This document shows positions 1 through 5,448 of a DNA stretch of 7,503 nt, one piece after another. Within the stretch, counting starts at the first letter, position 1; every line of letters starts with the position of its first letter. A model generated the notes under the pieces. It had not been told where the DNA came from. It ran no database searches and saw nothing but the letters and a program-made list of their open reading frames with translations. Source of the DNA: an uncultured Slackia sp. (GTDB taxonomy: Bacteria > Actinomycetota > Coriobacteriia > Coriobacteriales > Eggerthellaceae). The DNA lies in contig USLD01000064.1 in NCBI GenBank assembly GCA_900555495.1, positions 1 through 7,503 of the forward strand, given 5' to 3'. The translations under genes and the position numbers were made by a program.

Positions 1-1125
1 TCCTGGGTGGAAATCGATCTTTCTTCGATCCGTCATAACGTGCAGGTGGCCAAGCGCCGTCTGTCTCCCGGTTGCCGTCTGATGGCCGTGGTCAAGGCCA
101 ACGCCTACGGCCACGGTGCCGTCCAGGTGGCGCGCACGGCTCTTTCCGCCGGCGCCGCCCAGCTTGCGGTCGCTACGGTGAACGAGGGCATCCAGCTGCG
201 CCGCGCAGGCATCGAAGCTCCTATCCTGGTGCTTTCCGAGCCGCCTGCATCGGCCATTCCTCTGCTTTTGCACCACGATCTCATGCCGTCGGTCTATACC
301 ACCGAGTTCGCGATCGCCTACGGCGAGACGGCCGACCGCATCGGCGTGCGCGCTCCGTTCCATCTGGCGGTCAATACGGGCATGAACCGCATCGGCGTGC
401 GCTTCGACGAGGTGCTCGAGTTCCTGCACAGCATCGCGTTCCATCGCGCGCTCGAACAGATGGGCACCTTCACCCATTTCGCCACCGCCGACTGCGCCGA
501 AACGCTCGATTTCAACATGCAGCTGCGTCGCTTCAAGGAAACGGTGGCGGCCATGCGCGCGGCGGGCATCGACCCCGGTCTGGTGCATTGCGCCAATTCG
601 GCTGCCATTCTGCGTTATCCCGAAACGCATATGGACATGGCGCGCCTGGGCATCTCTATGTACGGATTCCATCCGTGCCCCGAAACGCGCGGTTACTTCG
701 ACCTGCGTCCTGCCATGAGCGTGCATGCGCGCATCACGGCGGTGAATACGCCTCCTATGAGCGAAGGCGTCAGCTACGGCATGAACTACCGCAGCACGGG
801 CAGCGTGAAGATCTGCGCGATTCCCGTGGGTTACGCCGACGGCTATCCGCGCGCGTTGTCGAGCCGCACCTCGGTGGTCTATGCGGGCCATCTGTGCCGT
901 CAGGTGGGCAACATCTGCATGGACCAATGCATGTTCGAAGTCGACCTGCGCAGCCACGGCACGCATCGTAGGCTCGATCCCCATGTCGGCGACGAGGTGC
1001 TGCTGGTGGGTGCCCAAAACGGCGCCGCCGTATCGATCGAAGACCTCTGCGACGTGGTGGGAACCATTCCCCACGAGCTGTGCTGCGCTTTGTCCCTGCG
1101 AATGCCGAAGGTGTATCTGCGATGA
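1..1125 (+). CDS. alr: Alanine racemase, PLP-dependent (5'-partial)
   Basis: Interconverts L- and D-alanine in the cytoplasm, supplying D-Ala for peptidoglycan. The reading frame is open from base 1 (S-W-V-E-I-D-L), which matches the usual alanine racemase N-terminus just after the first few residues. The true start is therefore upstream of the window; the GTG at 7 lies inside the conserved WVEIDL motif and is not a plausible start. Counting from base 1, the PLP lysine is K32 in VVKANAYGHG, so about seven residues appear to be missing compared with Geobacillus Alr (Lys39). The second catalytic base is the tyrosine of VSYGMNY (codon 775-777). GMNRIGVR, HCANSAA, GYADGYPR and GNICMDQ are the other family signatures. 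Length is normal. The stop overlaps the next ATG by 4 nt (ATGA), so it is translationally coupled to the uracil-DNA glycosylase. Identification is secure. Confidence 0.97.
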   Translation, partial: SWVEIDLSSIRHNVQVAKRRLSPGCRLMAVVKANAYGHGAVQVARTALSAGAAQLAVATVNEGIQLRRAGIEAPILVLSEPPASAIPLLLHHDLMPSVYTTEFAIAYGETADRIGVRAPFHLAVNTGMNRIGVRFDEVLEFLHSIAFHRALEQMGTFTHFATADCAETLDFNMQLRRFKETVAAMRAAGIDPGLVHCANSAAILRYPETHMDMARLGISMYGFHPCPETRGYFDLRPAMSVHARITAVNTPPMSEGVSYGMNYRSTGSVKICAIPVGYADGYPRALSSRTSVVYAGHLCRQVGNICMDQCMFEVDLRSHGTHRRLDPHVGDEVLLVGAQNGAAVSIEDLCDVVGTIPHELCCALSLRMPKVYLR

Positions 1126-1733
1126 CCGTCATTAACGAACATTTCGCCACGATCGTCCCGCAAGAAGGCGAGTCGTCGGAGCTGCTGCTGGCCGATATCG
1201 CCGACCAGATCGCCGCGTGCCGCAAATGCGAGCTGTGCGAAGGGCGCGTGAACGTGGTGCCGGGCTTCGGCAACCCCGAAGCACGCGTCATGTTGATCGG
1301 CGAAGCTCCTGGCAAGAACGAGGACTTGCAGGGCCGTCCTTTCGTGGGGGCCGCGGGCAAGTATCTCACCGAGCTGCTGGGCTATGCGGGCCTGACGAGG
1401 GAAGACGTGTTCATCGCGAACGTGCTCAAATGCCGCCCGCCTTCGAATCGCAATCCTCGTCCTGACGAAATCCAGCTCTGCACGCCGTTTCTACGCGACC
1501 AGGTGCGCGCGATCGGTCCCGAATATCTGGTCACTATGGGCAACTTCGCCACGAAGTTCATCCTGAAAACCGAGCGCGGCATCACGGGGCTGCACGGAAA
1601 GCCCGTCATGGCGGGCCGCTTCACCGTGTATCCGGTATTCCATCCGGCCGCCGCTATCTACGATCGCAGCAAGCGCGATGCGCTCCAAGCCGATTTCACG
1701 GCGCTGGGCGAACGTTTGAAGGCATCGCGCTAA
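1122..1733 (+). CDS. Family 4 uracil-DNA glycosylase with 4Fe-4S cluster
   Basis: Removes uracil from DNA (deaminated cytosine or misincorporated dUMP) to start base excision repair. The protein has 203 residues, normal for family 4. Four cysteines fit the cluster pattern: C33 and C36 (C-x2-C) and C104 and C120 (C-x15-C). A further C39 makes an alternative second C-x2-C pair. Motif A is GEAPGKNED (60-68), followed by GRPFVGAAGK (71-80) and the NVLKCRPPSNRNP block (100-112). The motif B region is HPAAAI (174-179). These features separate it from family 1 Ung. The ATG at 1122 was chosen because it gives the ATGA overlap with alr, has AAGG at 1108-1111 upstream, and begins shortly before the first cluster cysteines. 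A longer frame from 1080 lies inside alr. An intrinsic terminator follows, so this is the last gene of the alr operon. Confidence 0.94.
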   Translation: MTVINEHFATIVPQEGESSELLLADIADQIAACRKCELCEGRVNVVPGFGNPEARVMLIGEAPGKNEDLQGRPFVGAAGKYLTELLGYAGLTREDVFIANVLKCRPPSNRNPRPDEIQLCTPFLRDQVRAIGPEYLVTMGNFATKFILKTERGITGLHGKPVMAGRFTVYPVFHPAAAIYDRSKRDALQADFTALGERLKASR

Positions 1734-1770
1734 AACGAACGATAGCCCCAGGCCATACGCGATATGCGAC

Positions 1771-1802
1771 GCACGGTCGACTGCGGTCGGCCGTGCTTTT
1801 TT
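1771..1802 (+). terminator. Rho-independent terminator after the alr-UDG operon
   Basis: An 11-bp stem (1771-1781 with 1786-1796, one G-U pair, outer arm GCACGG/CCGTGC) encloses a 4-nt TGCG loop. It is directly followed by six T residues (1797-1802). It begins 37 nt after the glycosylase stop and lies before the next promoter, so it cleanly separates the two transcription units. Confidence 0.93.
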
Positions 1803-1829
1803 ATCACCGCGAACAAATTAGTCTATAAA
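1801..1829 (+). promoter_or_regulatory. Possible second upstream promoter
   Basis: TTATCA (1801-1806) and TATAAA (1824-1829) are separated by 17 bp and resemble a -35/-10 pair (4/6 and 5/6 matches). The -35 overlaps the T-tract of the preceding terminator, and the predicted start point near 1836 falls inside the palindrome at 1834-1846. AT-rich sequence gives such matches by chance, so this is only an alternative or tandem start to the better placed promoter at 1835-1862. Confidence 0.3.
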
Positions 1830-1833
1830 ATAA

Positions 1834-1846
1834 TTTGATAATCAAA
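1834..1846. promoter_or_regulatory. FabT-type palindromic operator (predicted)
   Basis: TTTGAT-A-ATCAAA is a perfect 13-bp inverted repeat centred on base 1840. As I recall it, the streptococcal FabT (MarR family) operator is a TTTGA-N3-TCAAA palindrome such as TTTGATTATCAAA, so only the central base differs here. The site covers the -35 hexamer TTGATA (1835-1840) of the degV-fabT promoter, so a bound dimer would block RNA polymerase. A FabT-like gene is the second gene of the same transcript. The palindrome is seen directly; the assignment to FabT is inference from family knowledge and context. Confidence 0.75.
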
Positions 1847-1862
1847 CTAAAAGAGGTATACT
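1835..1862 (+). promoter_or_regulatory. Sigma70-type promoter for degV-fabT
   Basis: The -35 is TTGATA (1835-1840), the spacer is 16 bp and the -10 is TATACT (1857-1862). Each hexamer matches consensus at 5 of 6 positions. The predicted start is near 1869, leaving a leader of about 30 nt with AAAGGA at 1885-1890, 7 nt before the degV ATG. The region is AT-rich within high-GC surroundings and lies just downstream of a terminator. Confidence 0.75.
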
Positions 1863-1897
1863 TTCGTTTCGCTGTCCTTGCGAGAAAGGAACCCATT

Positions 1898-2758
1898 ATG
1901 AAAATCGCCCTTGTCACCGACTCGACGTGCGACTGGCCTTTCGCCGATTACGCCGCGCGCGACGTGTCCATGATCCCTTTGAGCATCGGCTTCGGCGACA
2001 AGTCGCTTCTCGACCAGGTGGAGCTTTCGTCCGACGGATTCTGCGACCTCCTTGAGAACGCGGGCTCCGACCTGCCTACAACCTCGCAGCCTTCGCCCGG
2101 CGCATTCTCCGAGCTTTTCGACGATCTGGCCGCACGCGGCTACGATGCGGCGCTGTGCATGCATATCGGCTCGAAGCTTTCGGGCACGGTGCAGTCGGCG
2201 TCGATCGCGGCGTCGCAGGCTCCGATCGACGTGCGCGTGATCGATACGAGGCTGGCGGCTTCGGCGCTCGGTATCGCGGTGGACCAGGCATGCCGCTTGC
2301 GCGATGCGGGGGGCGACGATATCGACGAGCTCGAACGCCTCGTGGGCGAGGTGTGCGCGAACACCAAGATCCTGCTGATCCCCGAAACATTCGATGCCCT
2401 CGTACGCGGCGGCAGGCTCCCGAAGGAGACGGCCGACAAGATGGGCATGCTCAATGTGCGCGCCTTGCTGACGATCGACGAAACGGGAAGCGTGGTATTC
2501 TTCGATAAAGCCCGAGGCTCGAAAGGCGCGATCGCGCGCTGCATCGAGGTTCTCGAAGAGAGCGCCGCACAGCACGGCCCGCTCGACGTTCGCTACACCC
2601 ACGTGCGCAACGCCGCTGCGGCCGAAAAGCTCGCGGCTGCCATCGAGGCGTCGAACGCCGAGGTCGCAAGCGTGCATGCCGATATATGCGGCGCAACGAT
2701 CGCGACTCATCTGGGTCTGGGGGCATGGGGCGTCGCCATGGCGCCGCGCGTGGGGTAA
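1898..2758 (+). CDS. DegV family fatty-acid-binding protein (FakB-like)
   Basis: DegV/FakB proteins are cytosolic lipid-binding proteins. They hold a fatty acid and, in Firmicutes, present it to the kinase FakA to make acyl-phosphate for phospholipid synthesis. The protein has 286 residues, the usual family length. Family signatures appear in order: VTDSTCD (6-12), TTSQPSPGAF (61-70), the lipid-carboxylate region GSKLSGTVQSA (91-101), DTRLAASALG (116-125), VRGGRLPK (169-176), and a C-terminal H271-x-G-x-G segment. The ATG at 1898 has AAAGGA 7 nt upstream and opens directly into the conserved strand; in-frame upstream codons lie inside the promoter. fabT follows after 20 nt, so the two are probably co-transcribed. 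No FakA is in the window. Its fatty-acid preference cannot be read from sequence; the family call is firm, and the FakB role is an inference strengthened by the fab context. Confidence 0.93.
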   Translation: MKIALVTDSTCDWPFADYAARDVSMIPLSIGFGDKSLLDQVELSSDGFCDLLENAGSDLPTTSQPSPGAFSELFDDLAARGYDAALCMHIGSKLSGTVQSASIAASQAPIDVRVIDTRLAASALGIAVDQACRLRDAGGDDIDELERLVGEVCANTKILLIPETFDALVRGGRLPKETADKMGMLNVRALLTIDETGSVVFFDKARGSKGAIARCIEVLEESAAQHGPLDVRYTHVRNAAAAEKLAAAIEASNAEVASVHADICGATIATHLGLGAWGVAMAPRVG

Positions 2759-2778
2759 GGCACGAAAGGGGGATTTCT

Positions 2779-3231
2779 ATGACGGAGGCAGCGCAGCGTC
2801 GCCGCCATGTGAACGATCTGTTGGTGGAGACGTTCAACAGCATTCTGCGCGTCGAGGAGAACGTCGTGCGCAACCGTCTGACCGAGGGGCTCACCATATC
2901 CGAAGTGCACACGATCCATGCGATCGGCCTTCATGGGTCGAGTCCGATGAACGTCATCGCGGCACGACTCGACGTGACGCTTGCCACGTGCACCACCGCG
3001 GTGGGAAAGCTCGTGGCCAAGGGTTTCGCCGAACGCTCGCGCAGCGATGCGGACCGCCGTCAGGTGCTGGTGTCGTTGACCAAGGAGGGCAGGCAGGCCT
3101 ATCGCGTGCACGAGCTTTTCCATAAGGAAATGGTCGATGCGGCTTTCGCCGACCTGACCGAGGAGGAGGAAGCGGTGCTTGTCAGGGCGCTGACCAAGGT
3201 CAAGGACTTTTTCGAAGAGCCTGGCGACTAA
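2779..3231 (+). CDS. fabT: FabT-like MarR-family repressor of fatty acid synthesis
   Basis: A winged helix-turn-helix DNA-binding protein of 150 residues. It closely resembles streptococcal FabT, as I recall that sequence: FN-x-IL-x-(V/I)EE near residues 19-27, HTIHAIG (44-50), DVTLATCTTAVGKL (65-78, recognition helix region), the wing with D90-x-DRR, LTKEGR (100-105), and HELFHKEMVD (111-120). FabT represses fab genes, with DNA binding enhanced by acyl-ACP. The ATG at 2779 has a strong GAAAGGGGG (2764-2772) 6 nt upstream; the longer in-frame extension overlaps degV and carries no family sequence. The gene sits between degV and acpP, matching its usual place at the head of fab clusters. It probably regulates its own operon through the palindrome at 1834-1846 and possibly acpP through 3281-3293. 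A different MarR ligand is possible but less likely. Confidence 0.9.
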   Translation: MTEAAQRRRHVNDLLVETFNSILRVEENVVRNRLTEGLTISEVHTIHAIGLHGSSPMNVIAARLDVTLATCTTAVGKLVAKGFAERSRSDADRRQVLVSLTKEGRQAYRVHELFHKEMVDAAFADLTEEEEAVLVRALTKVKDFFEEPGD

Positions 3232-3243
3232 CAAGGAATCGAT

Positions 3244-3266
3244 GCGGGGTCCGCCCCGCTTCTTTT
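3244..3266 (+). terminator. Short GC hairpin with T-run, possible terminator or attenuator
   Basis: GCGGGG (3244-3249) and CCCCGC (3254-3259) form a 6-bp all-GC stem with a TCCG loop. It is followed by TTCTTTT (3260-3266), starting 13 nt after the fabT stop. The stem is short and the T-run is interrupted, so termination is likely partial. It may let some degV-fabT transcripts read into acpP. Confidence 0.6.
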
Positions 3267-3292
3267 CGGCATAAAAAAGCTAAGACTATCAA
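3263..3292 (+). promoter_or_regulatory. Weak candidate promoter for the acpP-fabF operon
   Basis: The AT-rich gap before acpP suggests a promoter, but no strong hexamers are present. The best pair I see is TTTTCG (3263-3268) and TATCAA (3287-3292) with an 18-bp spacer. The proposed -10 lies within the FabT-like half-site at 3281-3293. Another arrangement is equally possible. Confidence 0.35.
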
Positions 3293-3293
3293 A
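3281..3293. promoter_or_regulatory. Degenerate FabT-like operator before acpP
   Basis: TAAGACTATCAAA matches the perfect palindrome at 1834-1846 at 9 of 13 positions. The right arm ATCAAA is intact, while the left arm keeps only T..GA. It lies 22 nt upstream of the acpP start. In streptococci FabT has a second site before the fab synthesis genes, so the position fits. The sequence match alone is modest. Confidence 0.45.
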
Positions 3294-3315
3294 CAATCAG
3301 AAAGGCGAATTAAAA

Positions 3316-3537
3316 ATGGAGACCATCGAAATCGTGAAATCCGTCCTGCAGGACAATCTGGACATCGATCCCGCCGACGTGACGGCCGAGTCCACGTTCG
3401 AGACGCTCGGCGTCGACTCGCTCGACATGGTCGAGCTGGTGTGCGACCTGGAAGATCGCTGCGATATCGAGTTCGGCGAGCCCGACGGCCTTGCCACCGT
3501 GGGCGGCCTGGTCGACTACATCGAATCCCTGCGCTAG
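3316..3537 (+). CDS. acpP: Acyl carrier protein
   Basis: A small acidic cytosolic carrier of 73 residues that holds fatty acyl intermediates on a 4'-phosphopantetheine arm. The attachment serine is S35 in GVDSLDMVEL (32-41), the classic DSL motif at the start of helix II. The rest follows the four-helix ACP pattern and ends TVGGLVDYIESLR. The start has AAAGG (3301-3305) 10 nt upstream, and an AT-rich leader precedes it. It is the first gene of the acpP-fabK-fabD-fabG-fabF run, and fabK follows after 9 nt. Two cysteines (C43, C49) in and after helix II are uncommon for ACPs. It could in principle be a specialised ACP if another acpP exists in the genome, but its position in the fab operon makes the general FASII role most likely. 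Confidence 0.95.
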   Translation: METIEIVKSVLQDNLDIDPADVTAESTFETLGVDSLDMVELVCDLEDRCDIEFGEPDGLATVGGLVDYIESLR

Positions 3538-3546
3538 GCGTATCGC

Positions 3547-4515
3547 ATGAATACGCGTGTGACCGAGCTTTTCGGGATCGAGCATCCGGTGGTGCAGGGC
3601 GGCATGGCGTGGGTGGCCGACGGCAGGCTCGCGGGGGCGGTTTCAGCCGCGGGCGGCCTGGGCATCGTGGCTTGCGGCGCCGCGCCCTTGTCGTGGATCG
3701 AGGAGCAGATCTCGATCGCTCGCTCGCTGGCGCCGGGCGCTCCCGTGGGCGCCAACGTGATGATGATGAATCCCGACGTCGAACGCATCGCCGACCTTCT
3801 GGCGCGCCTGCGTGTGGATGTGATCACGACGGGTGCCGGCAGTCCTTCTCGCTTCATCGAACGTTGGAAAGACGCCGGCACGAAGGTGGTGCCGGTGGTG
3901 GCTCAGGCGGCCATGGCGGCTCGTATGGAGCGCCTGGGCGCCGACGCCGTGGTGGCCGAGGGCTGCGAGGCGGGAGGCCATATCGGCGAGACGACCACCA
4001 TGGCGCTCGTGCCGCAGGTCTGCGACGCGGTGAGCATCCCGGTGATCGCGGCGGGCGGCATCGCCGATGCGCGCACGGCTGCGGCCGCACGCGTCCTGGG
4101 CGCCGAAGGCGTGCAGGCGGGCACGAGGTTTCTCACGGTGGAGGAATGCAACGTGTCCGAAATCTATAAGGACAAGGTGCTGCGCGCCAGGGATTCCGAC
4201 ACCATCGTGACCGGCCGCGTGACCGGGCACCCCGTGCGCGGCTTGAAAAACCCCTGGTCGCGCTCGATGAAGACGCTCGAGCGCACCGTGGCCGACGCAA
4301 CGGAGCTGGAAGGCATGTACGCGGGCTCGTTGCGCCGCGCCATCGAAGGCGACGCCGAGGGCGGCTCGTTCATGGCGGGCCAAGCGGCAGGTCTGGTGAA
4401 GGCGCGCGGCTGCGCGGCCGACGCGGTGCGCGAACTTTCCGCGGGTTTTGCTGCGGGCGATGCGAGCGCACGGGCGGTCGCGGCGTTGCGCGAAGGAGGC
4501 GAGGCTCGTGGGTAG
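3547..4515 (+). CDS. fabK: Enoyl-ACP reductase II, FMN-dependent
   Basis: Catalyses the last step of each elongation cycle, reducing trans-2-enoyl-ACP with FMN and NAD(P)H. The protein has 322 residues with a TIM-barrel of the nitronate monooxygenase/FabK superfamily. It aligns well with pneumococcal FabK as I recall it: FGIEHPVVQGGMAWVAD (9-25), SAAGGLGI (33-40), TTGAGSPS (94-101), EAGGHIG (141-147) with the catalytic-type H145, PVIAAGGIAD (165-174), GTRF (192-195), and GHPVRGLKN (227-235). The last distinguishes FabK from plain nitronate monooxygenases. The ATG at 3547 lies 9 nt after acpP; the only SD-like bases are AGG overlapping the acpP stop, so translation is probably coupled to acpP. 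Its 3' end overlaps the fabD start by 8 nt. FabK is structurally unrelated to the triclosan target FabI. Confidence 0.95.
   Translation: MNTRVTELFGIEHPVVQGGMAWVADGRLAGAVSAAGGLGIVACGAAPLSWIEEQISIARSLAPGAPVGANVMMMNPDVERIADLLARLRVDVITTGAGSPSRFIERWKDAGTKVVPVVAQAAMAARMERLGADAVVAEGCEAGGHIGETTTMALVPQVCDAVSIPVIAAGGIADARTAAAARVLGAEGVQAGTRFLTVEECNVSEIYKDKVLRARDSDTIVTGRVTGHPVRGLKNPWSRSMKTLERTVADATELEGMYAGSLRRAIEGDAEGGSFMAGQAAGLVKARGCAADAVRELSAGFAAGDASARAVAALREGGEARG
4492..4499 (+). promoter_or_regulatory. Ribosome binding site that fixes the fabD GTG start
   Basis: GAAGGAGG is a near-ideal Shine-Dalgarno sequence, 8 nt before the GTG at 4508. It lies inside the fabK 3' end and decides in favour of this start over the in-frame ATG codons at 4448 and 4460, which are deeper in fabK. 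Confidence 0.85.
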
Positions 4516-5437
4516 GCTCGCCATCCTGTGCAGCGGGCAGGGTTCCCAAAAAACCGGTATGGCCGCGGCGTTTTCGGGCCGTCCCGAACTGGACGAAGTG
4601 TTCGAGGCCGCATCGGACGTGTGCGGTTTCGACGTGCGCGCGGCCTGCGAGGACGAAGCCGCCCTGGCCGATGCGCTGAAGGTGCAGCCCGCCCTGTGCG
4701 CCGCCTCGATCGCCGCCGCGCGCGCTGCAGAGGCCGAAGGCGCGGCACCCGACGCGGTTGCGGGCTTTTCGCTCGGCCAGGTGGCCGCGCTCAACGTGGC
4801 GGGCATGCTGTCGCTCGAAGACGCGTTCGCCCTGTGCGCCGCCCGCGCCCGCGCCATGGCCGAAGCCGCCGCTGCGACCCCGGGCGCCATGTGCGCGCTC
4901 ATGGGGGCCGACGACGAATCGGTCGGCGCGCTCATCGAGGACGCGTCGCACGGCGCGGTGCTCGTGGCCGCCAACTACAACGCTCCCGGCCAGATCGTGG
5001 TCTCGGGCGAACGCGATGCGGTCGTTCGAGCGGCCGAGGCGTGGCGCGGCCCCGGCCGCCGTGCGAGCATGCTGGCCGTGGCGGGCGCTTTCCACAGCCC
5101 GCTCATGCAGCCAGCCGCCGATGCCCTCGCGTCGTTTCTCGAGGGCATGCGCTTCGACGAGCCGCGCATCCCTTTGATCTGCAACGTCGATGCGCGCCCG
5201 CTGCGTGCCGCCGACGCCGCCGAGCACATGGTGCGTCAGGTGATTTCGCCCGTGCTGTTCGACCGCAGCGTCGCCGCTCTGCGAGAGGCGGGCGTGGACT
5301 CCTACGCCGAATGCGGCAGCGGGGCCGTGCTGTGCGGGCTCGTGCGCAGGACGCATAAGGAAGCGGCTCGGTTCCGCATCGAATCGATCGACGACGCCCG
5401 CGCGCTCGCAGCGCAGCGCGACGCGGCCCGTCAGTGA
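4508..5437 (+). CDS. fabD: Malonyl-CoA:ACP transacylase
   Basis: Transfers malonyl from CoA to ACP, providing the extender unit for FASII. The protein has 309 residues, the normal length. Visible motifs are CSGQGSQ (8-14, oxyanion region), the nucleophile motif GFSLGQ (86-91) with S88, R113 at the spacing expected of the malonate-carboxylate arginine, GAFHSPLM (193-200) with the catalytic H196, and Q244 in RQVISPV. The start is the GTG at 4508, overlapping the fabK stop by 8 nt and preceded by GAAGGAGG. Sequence conservation begins immediately after it. Oddity: the usual nucleophile motif is GHSLGE; here the histidine is phenylalanine and the glutamate is glutamine. Other FabDs tolerate non-His residues there (streptococcal GLSLGE), but the terminal Q is less usual. 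fabG starts 11 nt downstream. Confidence 0.95.
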   Translation: MGRLAILCSGQGSQKTGMAAAFSGRPELDEVFEAASDVCGFDVRAACEDEAALADALKVQPALCAASIAAARAAEAEGAAPDAVAGFSLGQVAALNVAGMLSLEDAFALCAARARAMAEAAAATPGAMCALMGADDESVGALIEDASHGAVLVAANYNAPGQIVVSGERDAVVRAAEAWRGPGRRASMLAVAGAFHSPLMQPAADALASFLEGMRFDEPRIPLICNVDARPLRAADAAEHMVRQVISPVLFDRSVAALREAGVDSYAECGSGAVLCGLVRRTHKEAARFRIESIDDARALAAQRDAARQ

Positions 5438-5448
5438 AAGGAATCCTG

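Noticed and set aside
1734..1770. Spacer between the glycosylase stop and the terminator, examined for a small gene or RNA
   Set aside because: It is only 37 nt with no start codon and ribosome binding site pair and no structure beyond the adjacent terminator.
1818..1850. TTAGT...ACTAA outer inverted repeat flanking the FabT-type palindrome
   Set aside because: The 5-bp arms are not centred on the inner palindrome (the spacing is asymmetric), so it is probably chance in AT-rich sequence.
1867..1889. Possible leader hairpin (TTTCGC with GCGAgAAA) hiding the degV Shine-Dalgarno
   Set aside because: The stem is short with a bulge, and its left arm lies at or before the predicted transcription start, so it may not exist in the mRNA.
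1847..2710. Antisense frame (287 codons) opposite degV
   Set aside because: It would end inside the degV promoter region and has no recognisable motif. degV carries all family signatures on the + strand.
3643..4974. Long open frame on the - strand (443 codons) opposite fabK-fabD
   Set aside because: It spans two well-identified genes with overlapping conserved motifs. Its composition (Ala/Ser/Arg/His-rich, low complexity) is what GC-rich codon bias produces on the opposite strand, and it has no convincing start context.
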